A DNA stretch of 64,000 bases, taken from JAYOEY01 sp038120295. GTDB lineage: Bacteria > Pseudomonadota > Alphaproteobacteria > MPNO01 > UBA2964. Shown one piece after another: positions 43,109 through 51,654 of the stretch. The stretch lies in the NCBI GenBank assembly GCA_038120295.1, contig JAYOLL010000011.1, positions 1-64,000 on the forward strand, in the 5' to 3' direction. The translations under genes and the position numbers were made by a program. Under the pieces are notes generated by a model, which saw only the letters and a program-made list of their open reading frames with translations, did no database searches and was not told where the DNA came from. Every line of letters starts with the position of its first letter. Within the stretch, counting starts at the first letter, position 1.

Positions 43109-45154
43109 TCATAATGCTCCCACGCTCAGGATCACGTTAGCGAAATCGTCGACCTCCACGCTGTCGGGCGGGCCGACGACGATGGTGGTGTCGAGCTGTT
43201 CGAGAATGGCAGGTCCGTCGAATTTTGCGCCGAGCGGCAGCTTTTTGCGGCGATAGATCGGCGTCTCATAGGTTTGTCCGCCGAACCAGATTTCACGCGT
43301 GCCGATCTGAGCATCCTCCAGAGACGCCGCCCGGTCATCTGCATTCATCAGAGCATCCAGTTCGATTCCCTTGCGCCGTCCGATCACTGCGCTGTGCAGA
43401 TTGACGACCACGGGGCGGATCTCGTCGAGCTCGACCGCGAAGCGGGTCCAGTAGGCTTTCGCGAAAATCTCGTGCAGCTCTTCCCGCGTCACGTCCGGGC
43501 TCTCCACCGGGACGGTCAGGATGTGGGTCTGGCCCTGGAACTGCATGTCGACATCGTGCAGAACCACGATTTCCTCGATCTCGATTCCTTCGTCCGCAAT
43601 GGTTTCGCGCCCGCGCTGCTCCTGTTCGCGGAACAGGGACGCGATCTGCTTCATGTCGGCGACGGGCAGGGGGCTGTTGACCGTGTTGACGTAATCGTGC
43701 CGCACATCGGCGACGACGCAGCCGACCGCATTGGTGATGCCGGGTCGCGCCGGGACCAGCACCTTCGGTACGCCAAGCTCGCGCGCCAGCGAGGCGGCAT
43801 GCAGCGGTCCCGCTCCGCCGAACGGAAAGAGCGAGAAATCGCGCGGGTCGTGTCCGCGCGCCAGCGATACCATACGGAGCGCGCCCGCCATCTTGGTGTT
43901 GGCAATGCGAATGATGGCGGCGGCGGCGTCTTCCGCGCTTTTCATGCCGAGCGGTTTCGCGATCTGCTGCATCATCGCGTCGCGCACGTCCTGCAACGAA
44001 ACCTTCGCATCGGCGGCGAGAATGGCATCGGGGTTGAGCCGGCCCAGCACGAGGTTGGCGTCGGTGATGGTCGGCTGCGTGCCGCCGCGCCCGTAGCATA
44101 TCGGGCCCGGGACCGAGCCCGCACTCTCCGGCCCGACCTCGAGTATACCGGCCGCACTTATATGGGCAATCGAGCCGCCGCCCGCGCCGATGGTGCGCAC
44201 ATCGACCATCGGGACATGGATCGGCATGGCGTATTCGATTTCGAGTTCAGACGAGACCTGCGGAATCCCGTCCTTGATCAGAGCCACGTCGCAGCTCGTG
44301 CCGCCCATGTCGCAGGTGATCACGTTGGGCTGTCCCGCCCGGGTCGCGGTGAAGGCGGCGGCCATGACGCCGGAGGCCGGCCCCGACATCACCGTGTTGA
44401 CCGCGGCGTCGGCGATGATACGCGACGACACCGTGCCGCCATTGCCCTGCATCACCAGAAGATCGTGGCCGTAGCCGCGCTCCTGCAGCTCGTCGCGCAG
44501 GCGGCGGATATAGCGGTCGAGCACCGGCTGTACCGAGGCGTTGATCATCGCCGTCGTGCCGCGCTCGTATTCGCGATACTCCGCCATGATGGCGCTGCCG
44601 CGGGTGACGTAGTCGTTGGGCCACATCTCGCGGGCGATTTCCTCCGCCCGGCGCTCATGCGCGTCGTTGATGTAGCTGTGCAGGAAATGGATGACGAGGG
44701 ATTCGACGCCCGCATCGATCAGTCGCCGGACCGCATCGCGGACACTCTGTTCGTCAAGCGCCGTCACCACCTCGCCGGCGGAATCCATCCGCTCCGTGAC
44801 TTCGAGCCGGAGGTTGCGCGGGATCAGGCATTCGAAACTGCCGATCAGCCCGTACGGGTTGGGCCGCGTCCGCCGCCCGAGTTCGAGCGAATCCCGGAAC
44901 CCCTTGGTCGTGATCAGCCCGCAGGACGCGATCTTGCGTTCGAGCAGGGCGTTTGTGGTGACCGTGGTGCCGTGAACGATGGTATCGATCTCGGGCAGCT
45001 TTGCATCGCCCTGCTCGATGGCGGACAGCACGCCGAAGGCCTGGTTTTCCGGCGTACTCGGCACCTTGGCGATCTTCACCGCGCCTGTTGCGTCGTCCAG
45101 CGCGATCAGATCGGTAAAGGTTCCCCCGACATCGACTCCGACGATCTTTCCCAT
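43109..45154 (-). CDS. Hydantoinase A/oxoprolinase family protein
   Basis: 681 residues. The ATPase motif GVDVGGTFTDLIALDDATG begins at residue 5, then VHGTTVTTNALLERK, TCDMGGTSCDVALI, GAGGGSIAHI and FPFGGAGPLHAASLA. All are hallmarks of the ATP-binding HyuA/N-methylhydantoinase A/acetone carboxylase-like group. It works with the HyuB protein encoded downstream. It starts a new transcription unit: a 113-base gap separates it from the upstream isochorismatase-like gene and holds a promoter and operator C. The cyclic amide cannot be read from sequence. Confidence 0.93.
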   Translation of the reverse strand: MGKIVGVDVGGTFTDLIALDDATGAVKIAKVPSTPENQAFGVLSAIEQGDAKLPEIDTIVHGTTVTTNALLERKIASCGLITTKGFRDSLELGRRTRPNPYGLIGSFECLIPRNLRLEVTERMDSAGEVVTALDEQSVRDAVRRLIDAGVESLVIHFLHSYINDAHERRAEEIAREMWPNDYVTRGSAIMAEYREYERGTTAMINASVQPVLDRYIRRLRDELQERGYGHDLLVMQGNGGTVSSRIIADAAVNTVMSGPASGVMAAAFTATRAGQPNVITCDMGGTSCDVALIKDGIPQVSSELEIEYAMPIHVPMVDVRTIGAGGGSIAHISAAGILEVGPESAGSVPGPICYGRGGTQPTITDANLVLGRLNPDAILAADAKVSLQDVRDAMMQQIAKPLGMKSAEDAAAAIIRIANTKMAGALRMVSLARGHDPRDFSLFPFGGAGPLHAASLARELGVPKVLVPARPGITNAVGCVVADVRHDYVNTVNSPLPVADMKQIASLFREQEQRGRETIADEGIEIEEIVVLHDVDMQFQGQTHILTVPVESPDVTREELHEIFAKAYWTRFAVELDEIRPVVVNLHSAVIGRRKGIELDALMNADDRAASLEDAQIGTREIWFGGQTYETPIYRRKKLPLGAKFDGPAILEQLDTTIVVGPPDSVEVDDFANVILSVGAL

Positions 45155-45194
45155 GTGTGCGCTTCCATTCGCCGCCGTGACGGGCGGTTCAGAG

Positions 45195-45210
45195 ATTGTT
45201 TGTGTACATA
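45195..45210. promoter_or_regulatory. Operator C, upstream of hydantoinase A
   Basis: The minus strand reads TATGTACACAAACAAT, identical over 16 bases to operator B (34853-34868). It sits four bases past the -10 of the hydantoinase A promoter, overlapping the expected start of transcription, in the same orientation relative to transcription as operator B. Confidence 0.72.
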
Positions 45211-45213
45211 TGA

Positions 45214-45242
45214 ATTATGGGGCGGTCAGGCCGCGTTGTCAT
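45214..45242 (-). promoter_or_regulatory. Predicted sigma70 promoter of the hydantoinase A/B operon
   Basis: On the minus strand ATGACA (45242 to 45237; 5 of 6 to TTGACA) is followed after 17 bases by CATAAT (45219 to 45214; 5 of 6 to TATAAT). The start codon is 59 bases downstream. Confidence 0.62.
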
Positions 45243-45267
45243 CCGGGTTGTAAGACGAAAAGAGCCG

Positions 45268-45978
45268 CTACTCCGCCGCCGCAGCCCGGTGTTTTTCCAG
45301 GTGGCCGATTACCTCTTCGGCAAGCTGGACATCGCCGAAATTGGTGTAGAACACATTGAGAGCCTCGACATGGCCGGACTGCGAATTCGCGGCGCATGCG
45401 TCTTCGACGATTAGGGTGCGGTAATTCATCATCATCGCGTCGCGCGCGGTCGATTCGACGCACACATTGGTGACAATGCCGCAGAACACCAGCGTGTCGA
45501 TGCCGTACGTTTCCAGCACATGTTCCATGTTGGACGCGCCTTCGATAAAGGCCGAGTAGCGTGTTTTGTTGACGCGCAAATCGCCTTCGCGGGCGTCCAG
45601 CGCGGGCCATAATTTGAAGCCCTCGCTGTCCTTGGCGAGTTCGCGCTTTCTTCCGTCGACCACCTCTTTCTTCATCCGGCCGTAATGGGTGTTCCAGCTC
45701 TTGAAGCATTCTGTGTCGGTGACGTTTCGAACCCAGATGATCTTCGCGCCGAAGCGCCGGAATTCGCCGACCAGCCGGTTGATCGTGGGAACAATTTCAA
45801 GCGCCGGCGCGCAGTAAGCCTGGGCGTTATCGGCCATGTAGAAATTCTGCATGTCGATGACCGCCAGCGCGGTCTGGGCCGGGTTGAACTCGATGATGGA
45901 ATGCGGCGCGCCGTCGCGGCGTGTTACGCGGTCGATACTCTCGGGACGCAATACGGATTCGGACACGGCATCGGCCAT
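45268..45978 (-). CDS. Isochorismatase-family cysteine hydrolase, paralogue 1
   Basis: 236 residues. The Asp-Lys-Cys triad is intact: D in ALAVIDMQNFYM (about 53), K in VNKTRYSAFIEG (about 137), C in NVCVESTARDAMM (about 173). Family members hydrolyse amides and carbamoyl groups (maleamate, N-carbamoylsarcosine, ureidoacrylate) or isochorismate. Beside hydantoinase-type genes, an amidase releasing ammonia from an opened ring is the likeliest job. A downstream paralogue lies at 46017 with a 38-base gap; the two probably share a transcript. Confidence 0.88.
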   Translation of the reverse strand: MADAVSESVLRPESIDRVTRRDGAPHSIIEFNPAQTALAVIDMQNFYMADNAQAYCAPALEIVPTINRLVGEFRRFGAKIIWVRNVTDTECFKSWNTHYGRMKKEVVDGRKRELAKDSEGFKLWPALDAREGDLRVNKTRYSAFIEGASNMEHVLETYGIDTLVFCGIVTNVCVESTARDAMMMNYRTLIVEDACAANSQSGHVEALNVFYTNFGDVQLAEEVIGHLEKHRAAAAE

Positions 45979-46016
45979 GACAGCTCTCCTGTAAACGTTC
46001 GTTTTTTGGACGGAGA

Positions 46017-46718
46017 CTACTCCGCCGCGGCGGCGCCCAGGTTCCGCTCGAGCAGGGCTATCGCCTCATCGGTCGACTGGACGTCGCCGAACTGGAGATA
46101 GAACTGGTTGATCGTCGCGTTGTGCAGCTCGTCGTCCGGCGCGGCGCAGCCGTCGGTAATCATCATCGTCCGGTAGTTGAGCATCATCGCATCGCGCGCG
46201 GTGGATTCGACGCAGGTGCAGGTCGACACTCCGGTGACCAGCAGCGTGTCGATGCCGCGTTCCTTCAGGATGCCGTCGAACACCGACGGGTCCGGCATGA
46301 AGGCGGAATAGCGCGTCTTCGGTACGATCAGGTCTTCGTCCTTCACGTTCAGGTCCGGCCAGATGTCGAAGCCGCTGCCGCCCGGGTTCATCCCGTCGAC
46401 GCGCTTCTGACCATTCTCTTCCGTCATGCGCTCGTAATAGACCGACCAGAAATCGAGCGAATCCGGCCCCGAATGGGTCTGGATCCACACCACCGTGCCG
46501 CCGGCGCGCCGCGTGGCTTCGGCCAGAAGGTTGATATTCGGCACGATTTCCCGCGCTACAGGGCATTCCGACGGCTGGCCTTCGCCCATGAAGTAGAGCT
46601 GCATGTCGACCACCACCAGCGCGGTCGACGGGCCGTTCAGCAACTCGATCGTATGTTCGCGTCCCGACCGGCGGACGACGCGTGCAATATGTTCAGGCTT
46701 GATGTGAACCTTGTGCAT
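46017..46718 (-). CDS. Isochorismatase-family cysteine hydrolase, paralogue 2
   Basis: 233 residues, clearly homologous end to end to the gene at 45268 (shared KTRYSAF and CVESTARDAMM-NYRT segments). The triad residues are D in ALVVVDMQLYFM, K in VPKTRYSAFMPD and C in STCTCVESTARDA. GGGGAGA precedes the ATG. Tandem paralogues may form a heteromer or act on successive intermediates. Probably a cytoplasmic amidase; specificity unknown. Confidence 0.88.
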   Translation of the reverse strand: MHKVHIKPEHIARVVRRSGREHTIELLNGPSTALVVVDMQLYFMGEGQPSECPVAREIVPNINLLAEATRRAGGTVVWIQTHSGPDSLDFWSVYYERMTEENGQKRVDGMNPGGSGFDIWPDLNVKDEDLIVPKTRYSAFMPDPSVFDGILKERGIDTLLVTGVSTCTCVESTARDAMMLNYRTMMITDGCAAPDDELHNATINQFYLQFGDVQSTDEAIALLERNLGAAAAE

Positions 46719-46783
46719 GGGAATCTCCCCTTCAGAATTGTCCCTTTTCTGTGCGGACTATAGCAGGACTCGCCTCCGGCGCG

Positions 46784-47527
46784 CTACACGCTGCCGCCGC
46801 CGCTGACGCTGATGACCTCTCCGGTTACGTAACGGGCGGCATCCGATATCAGGAATCGCGCCACGTCGACGACATCTTCCGGCGTGCCGATCCGGCCCAG
46901 CATGGCGCGTGATGCTGCGTTCGCCCGCGATTCGTTGGTGTATTCGGCGATCATCGGCGTTTCGGTTGCCCCGGGGCTCACCGTGTTGACGCGGATATTG
47001 TAGGGCCCGAGCGAGCGCGCCATTGACCGGTTGAGCCCGTAGATCGCGGCCTTCGATGTGACATAGGCCGGGCCGCCGCGGCCCGATCCGCCGCCCACGC
47101 CGCTCGCCTGCACCGATCCGGAAGAGGTCAGCACGATCGCACCGCCGCCGTTCTCCTTCATGTATTCGCCGGCCGCCTTGACGATGTGGAACGAGCCGAG
47201 GACGTTGACCTCCTGCGTCCTGAGAAATTCTTCCGAGGACACGTCTTCCCAGTTGAGCGTCGAATGGATTGCCGCGAAATGGCACACGGCGTCGAGCCGA
47301 CCGAACCTGTCGACGGTCTGGCGCACGACATCGCGGACCAGATCGAGCTTTGAGACGTCGACGTTGAGCGGGATCAGGTTCTCGTCGGTGCCGAGCGCCA
47401 TTACCGCCGCGTCGATGGGTTTGACGTCGAGCGCCGTCACTTTGTTGCCGTCGGCCAGCAATTCGCGCGCGCAAGCCGCGCCGATGCCGCCGCCGGCGCC
47501 GGTTACCAGAACCACCTGTTCAGCCAT
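46784..47527 (-). CDS. Short-chain dehydrogenase/reductase (SDR)
   Basis: 247 residues, classical SDR length. Cofactor motif TGAGGGIGAACAREL at residues 8-22; Asp in TALDVKP suggests NAD(H) preference; the active-site Y-x-x-x-K is YVTSK near residue 155 with a Ser at LTSSGSV. C terminus VTGEVISVSGGGSV. It lies 65 bases upstream of the isochorismatase pair on the same strand and is divergent from the ornithine-cyclodeaminase-like gene. Substrate unknown. Confidence 0.9.
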   Translation of the reverse strand: MAEQVVLVTGAGGGIGAACARELLADGNKVTALDVKPIDAAVMALGTDENLIPLNVDVSKLDLVRDVVRQTVDRFGRLDAVCHFAAIHSTLNWEDVSSEEFLRTQEVNVLGSFHIVKAAGEYMKENGGGAIVLTSSGSVQASGVGGGSGRGGPAYVTSKAAIYGLNRSMARSLGPYNIRVNTVSPGATETPMIAEYTNESRANAASRAMLGRIGTPEDVVDVARFLISDAARYVTGEVISVSGGGSV

Positions 47528-47649
47528 GATGTCTCTCTCCCTTGAAGTCTTTCATGCTGAGGTTAGTCCCTATATCGCGGCGCGCCAATGACGTCCCGTC
47601 CGGTCATGTGTAAATTGCTGTGGCGAAACCGATCTGGAGACATGAAAAA

Positions 47650-48591
47650 ATGGCGCTCTATCTGACGGAGGCGGAAGTCGAGGAACTGGCAGGCGTCGAG
47701 GATGCAATCGCCGCACTGCGGGCTGCGTTTGCCGACTGGGGCACGGATGGCGTCGACAACAAGCCGCGCCAGCGCATCAGGCTCCCGTCGCGCGCCATGA
47801 ACCTGATGGGCGCGTCATGGAATTCAGCCGATCTTTGCGGTCATAAATCCTATTTCAGCGGCTGCTTCTATTTCTCTCTTTATTCCTTCAGCGAAAAACG
47901 GCTGCTTGCTCTGATCGAAGCCAACCGGCTCGGCGCCATTCGCACCGGCGCAGCGAGCGGCGTCGCCACCGACATCCTTTCGCGCGCCGATGCGTCGACG
48001 TTCGGCATCATCGGCACCGGGCGTCAGGCGCGCACCCAGGTTCTGGCAGTCGCCGCTGTGCGGAAACTCGATCAGGTTCGCGTGTACAGCCGTAGCGAGG
48101 AGAAGCGTGCGGCCTTTGCGGAGGATATGGCCGGCCGCCTCGACTGCGAGGTGGTCGCGGTGGACAGCGCAGAAGCCTGCATTCGCGGAGTCGATATTGC
48201 GACCACCATGACCAGCGCGCCGGAACCTGTCCTGTTCGGCGACTGGCTGTCGCCCGGCATGCATGTCAACGCGACCGGCGCGAATGGCTTCGAGCGACGC
48301 GAACTCGACGATGACGCGGTGATGCGGGCATCGCTGGTTTCAACCGACCAGCGGGAGCAGGCGAAGATCGAGGCGAGGGAGCTGATGGACCTGACCGGGG
48401 AAGGTCGGCTCGCCTGGGACGATATCGCTGAACTCGGAGAACTCCTGCGCGGCGACCGGCCGGGCAGGACCGGCGACGACCAGATAACGCTGTTCAAGTC
48501 GCTGGGTCTTGCGCTGGAGGACGTGGCCTTCGCAAAAACCGTCTACGAACGCGCGGTCGCGAATGGAGTCGGGCGCGAGTTCGGGCCCTGA
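47650..48591 (+). CDS. Ornithine cyclodeaminase/mu-crystallin family protein, paralogue 1
   Basis: I take the ATG at 47650 (313 aa), with GGAG about ten bases before it; a GTG 30 bases upstream is possible. NAD site FGIIGTGRQARTQVLAV near residue 120, plus NRLGAIRTGAASGVATDIL, define the family. Members deaminate or reduce cyclic imino acids (proline, delta1-piperideine or pyrroline carboxylates) or alanine. In this setting reduction of a cyclic imine intermediate is possible. The exporter gene begins 22 bases after its stop. Confidence 0.85.
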   Translation: MALYLTEAEVEELAGVEDAIAALRAAFADWGTDGVDNKPRQRIRLPSRAMNLMGASWNSADLCGHKSYFSGCFYFSLYSFSEKRLLALIEANRLGAIRTGAASGVATDILSRADASTFGIIGTGRQARTQVLAVAAVRKLDQVRVYSRSEEKRAAFAEDMAGRLDCEVVAVDSAEACIRGVDIATTMTSAPEPVLFGDWLSPGMHVNATGANGFERRELDDDAVMRASLVSTDQREQAKIEARELMDLTGEGRLAWDDIAELGELLRGDRPGRTGDDQITLFKSLGLALEDVAFAKTVYERAVANGVGREFGP

Positions 48592-48613
48592 CGGCGGAAG
48601 AAGGAATTCCATC

Positions 48614-49819
48614 TTGAGCGCACCCCGGGCGGGAACGCTGCTGATTGCCCTGCTCGGTTTTCTGGCCGCTTTCGGGCCGGCGTCGATGGACATGTATCTG
48701 CCGACCCTGCCGGCGCTGGCGGAATTTTTCGCAACCTCGACCAGCCGGGCGCAGCTCACGCTGAGCGGATTCACCATCGGGTTCGCTGCGGGGCAGCTTT
48801 TTTACGGTCCGATGTCCGACCGGTTCGGCCGCAAGCGCGTACTTGTGTCGGGCGTGGCGCTCTACTGCGTCGCGACAGTGTTCTGCGCCCTGGCGACTTC
48901 GGTCGAAGAGCTGATCGCCATGCGGTTCGTTCAGGCGCTCGGCGGCGGCGCGGGCGTGGTGCTGACGCGGGCGATCGTTCGCGACCTTCTGTCCGGAGAT
49001 GAATCCGCGCGGGCGCTGTCGCTGATGCTGCTGGTGCCCTCTATCGCCGCCTTCGCAGGGCCGTTTGTCGGCGGCCAGCTTCTGCTGTGGTCCGACTGGC
49101 GGTCGATTTTCTGGCTGCTGGTTGTTTTCGGCATTATCGCCCTGGCGCTGACCCTTTACATGCTGCCGGAAACCCTGCCGCCGGAGAAGCGCAAGCAACT
49201 CAACGTCACTGGCGTGTTGAGGGAGTGCGGTCATATTCTCGGCCACCGGCAGGCGATGGGCTACATGTTCTGCGGTGCGTTCTCATTCGCCGCAATGTTC
49301 GCCCAACTGTCCGGAACGCCGTTTATCTACATCACGCTATTCGGCGTGCCGCCGGAATATTTCGGCTTTCTGTTCGGACTCAACATTCTCGGCATCATGG
49401 CGGGCTCCTGGGTAAACAGCCGGCTCGTCGTGCGTTTCGGCATGAGGCGCATGCTGGTGGTCGGAACGTCGATCGCGCTGTTCGGCGGACTGACGCTGAT
49501 AGCGACCGCATGGTTCGGCATCGGCGGTCTCGCCGGCATCGTCGTGCCGGTTATTATCTTCATGGTGCCGCACAACATCACCAATGCGAACGCATCCGCC
49601 GCGACCCTTGATCATTTTCCTCATGTCGCTGGAACCGCATCGGCGCTGATCGGCGCGATCCGCTTCGGCGTTGGCGCATCGGTCGGCGCGCTGGTCGGGC
49701 TTCTGCATGACGGTACGTCGGTGCCGATGGCGGCCGTGATCGCCGGATGCGCAATTCTCAGTGCTGCGTCGTTCTGGCTTTTGACGCATGATGACGGAAA
49801 AGCCGCACAGGCTGACTGA
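48614..49819 (+). CDS. Bcr/CflA-type major facilitator exporter
   Basis: I propose the TTG at 48614 with AAGGA nine bases upstream (401 aa), because earlier starts lie in the previous gene. Twelve hydrophobic helices are expected; GPMSDRFGRKRVLVSG is the MFS loop 2-3 signature, and MDMYLPTLPALAEFF with ALGGGAGVVLTRAIVRDL is typical of Bcr/CflA drug exporters. It may export a toxic substrate or intermediate. It is followed by UbiD 4 after 16 bases, so the two are probably co-transcribed. Confidence 0.85.
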   Translation: MSAPRAGTLLIALLGFLAAFGPASMDMYLPTLPALAEFFATSTSRAQLTLSGFTIGFAAGQLFYGPMSDRFGRKRVLVSGVALYCVATVFCALATSVEELIAMRFVQALGGGAGVVLTRAIVRDLLSGDESARALSLMLLVPSIAAFAGPFVGGQLLLWSDWRSIFWLLVVFGIIALALTLYMLPETLPPEKRKQLNVTGVLRECGHILGHRQAMGYMFCGAFSFAAMFAQLSGTPFIYITLFGVPPEYFGFLFGLNILGIMAGSWVNSRLVVRFGMRRMLVVGTSIALFGGLTLIATAWFGIGGLAGIVVPVIIFMVPHNITNANASAATLDHFPHVAGTASALIGAIRFGVGASVGALVGLLHDGTSVPMAAVIAGCAILSAASFWLLTHDDGKAAQAD

Positions 49820-49835
49820 AACAGGGAGAGAAAAG

Positions 49836-51326
49836 ATGGCCGACGCCGATATCGAACAGACTGCCGCCGCCGCGGGCGGCAATATCGCACAGCGAATTCC
49901 TTACGAAGACCTGCGTGGCTGGTTGGTCGAAGCGGAACGGCTTGGCGAACTGGAAATCGTCAAGGGCGCGAACTGGGAGGAAGAGATCGGCATGGCCGCG
50001 GAACTCGTCAGCCACGCCGATAACGGTCCGGCTCTGCTGTTCGAGGACATTCCCGGGATAAAGCCCGGCTTCCGCCTGCTGTCGAATGTTTTCGCCGGCA
50101 AGCGCAAGAACATGACGCTTGGTTTTCCGGTCGAGCTCGACAAGGTCGCGCTGTCCTCGGCGTTTGCCGATAACTATCACGAGGATCGTCTGATCCCGCC
50201 GGTGTTCGTCGAGGACGGGCCGATCTTCGAAAACATTCTCGAAGGCGACGACGTCGACGTCGAAATATTTCCGACCCCGGTGTGGCACGAGCTCGACGGC
50301 GGCCGATATATCGGCACCGGCTCCTACAATGTGACGCAGGACCCTGTCTCCGGCTGGTACAATCTGGGCGCCTACCGGATCATGCTGCACGATAAAACGC
50401 ACGTGACCTTCAATACCGCGCCGGGCAAGCACGGTCGTATCCATCACGAACATTATATTAAGCGCGGTGAAAAGATGCCGGTCGTGTGCGTGGTCGGCGG
50501 TGATCCGATCACCTTCTTCATGGGCGGGACAGAAGCGGGCGACGGCATCAGCGAATTCGACATTGCCGGCGGCATGAGAGGAAAGCCGCTCGAACTGGTC
50601 AGAGGCAAGCATACCGGCCTGCCGTTCCCGGCGAACGCGGAGATCGTGCTGGAAGGATTCGTCGATCCGGAAGTGCTGGTGCCCGAAGGTCCGTTCGGTG
50701 ACTGGACCGGCACCTACACCGAAGCCGGACGCAAGCGTCCGCTCTGCGAGATTACGGCCATCTATCATCGCGACGATCCGATCATTCTCGGCTTCTCGCC
50801 GCAGAGCCTGCCCGACGAATACTCCCGCTATCGCGCGATTACCCGGTCGGCGCTCGTGCATCGAAACATCGAAGAGGCGGGTGTGCCGGACGTGAAGGCG
50901 GTGTGGTGTCACGAGTGCGGCGGTTCCCGTCTTCTGATCGCGGTGGCGATTACCCAGCGCTATCCGGGCCATGCAACGCAGGCGGGGCAGGTAGCCTGCA
51001 TGTGTCACAACGGTGTCTATGGCGGGAAATGGGTGATCGTGGTCGATGACGATGTCGATGTTACCAACCTTGAAGAGCTGATCTGGGCCACGCTGACGCG
51101 CTCCGATCCGATGACGGATTACGACTTCATCAGGAACGCCTGGGACTCGCCGGCCGATCCGCTGATCGATCCGGAAGAAAGGGCGAAAGGCAACATCACG
51201 AATTCGCGCATGGTGATAGACGCCTGCCGCCCGTTTCACTGGCAAGAAACATTCGCACCGATTACCAAGGCCCGACCGGAACTCGCGGCCCGCGCCCGGG
51301 AAAAATTCGGCTATCTGCTTAAGTAG
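49836..51326 (+). CDS. UbiD-family decarboxylase, paralogue 4
   Basis: I start at ATG 49836 after AGGGAGAG (496 aa). N176 and R181 (NLGAYR), H199 (APGKHGRIH) and the AEIVLEG segment are present. The catalytic pair reads EGPFGD, so the second glutamate (Glu282 in the fungal Fdc1 enzyme) is Asp, a change also known in some active family members. TRD of paralogues 1-3 is TQD here. It is closer to paralogues 1 and 2 than to 3 or 5. It lies between the exporter and a 328-base gap before the TctA-TctB gene. Confidence 0.92.
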   Translation: MADADIEQTAAAAGGNIAQRIPYEDLRGWLVEAERLGELEIVKGANWEEEIGMAAELVSHADNGPALLFEDIPGIKPGFRLLSNVFAGKRKNMTLGFPVELDKVALSSAFADNYHEDRLIPPVFVEDGPIFENILEGDDVDVEIFPTPVWHELDGGRYIGTGSYNVTQDPVSGWYNLGAYRIMLHDKTHVTFNTAPGKHGRIHHEHYIKRGEKMPVVCVVGGDPITFFMGGTEAGDGISEFDIAGGMRGKPLELVRGKHTGLPFPANAEIVLEGFVDPEVLVPEGPFGDWTGTYTEAGRKRPLCEITAIYHRDDPIILGFSPQSLPDEYSRYRAITRSALVHRNIEEAGVPDVKAVWCHECGGSRLLIAVAITQRYPGHATQAGQVACMCHNGVYGGKWVIVVDDDVDVTNLEELIWATLTRSDPMTDYDFIRNAWDSPADPLIDPEERAKGNITNSRMVIDACRPFHWQETFAPITKARPELAARAREKFGYLLK

Positions 51327-51654
51327 CGGAAGGCGCTTGCTGGTGCGTGGAATTCATGCCCATAAGGAAAAGATCTACCCTGTTCAGCGTTTTCGCATGA
51401 AACCGGAATCGTTCGCCCTTGACAGGGCGTGCGCGATGATATCCCATCCGGGTCAACTGTGCCGAAAGAAGGGCCGGTACACCCGGTGGGTGGAAGGCCC
51501 GGCCGACAACAACGGGAGGCTAGGGGGGGATTCGCTCCTCAGGCGAAAAAGCCGTAATATTGTCTGCTTGGACATTGTTGGTTGCATCGCGCCTCTCCGA
51601 TGAAGTCATCGAAAAGGCCGGTGAGTTTGGCGCTTTAATTTTCGTGGTTAATGG
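51327..51654. other. 328-base intergenic region before the TctA-TctB gene
   Basis: No convincing gene is present: an 88-codon plus-strand frame here has no ribosome site or family resemblance. A TTGACA at 51419-51424 has no good -10 at the right distance. The last 60 bases are AT-rich (TTTAATTTTCGTGGTTAATGG) and probably hold the transporter promoter, but I cannot define it. Confidence 0.5.

Noticed and set aside
43274..45253. A 659-codon plus-strand frame opposite hydantoinase A
   Set aside because: It is antisense to a gene with complete ATPase and HyuA motifs; the translated product is His/Arg/Asp-rich noise.
51419..51447. A TTGACA that could be the -35 of the TctA-TctB promoter
   Set aside because: No acceptable -10 hexamer occurs 15-19 bases downstream.
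51337..51603. An 88-codon frame in the gap before the TctA-TctB gene
   Set aside because: No ribosome site and no similarity to any family I know; the composition is unlike the neighbouring proteins.
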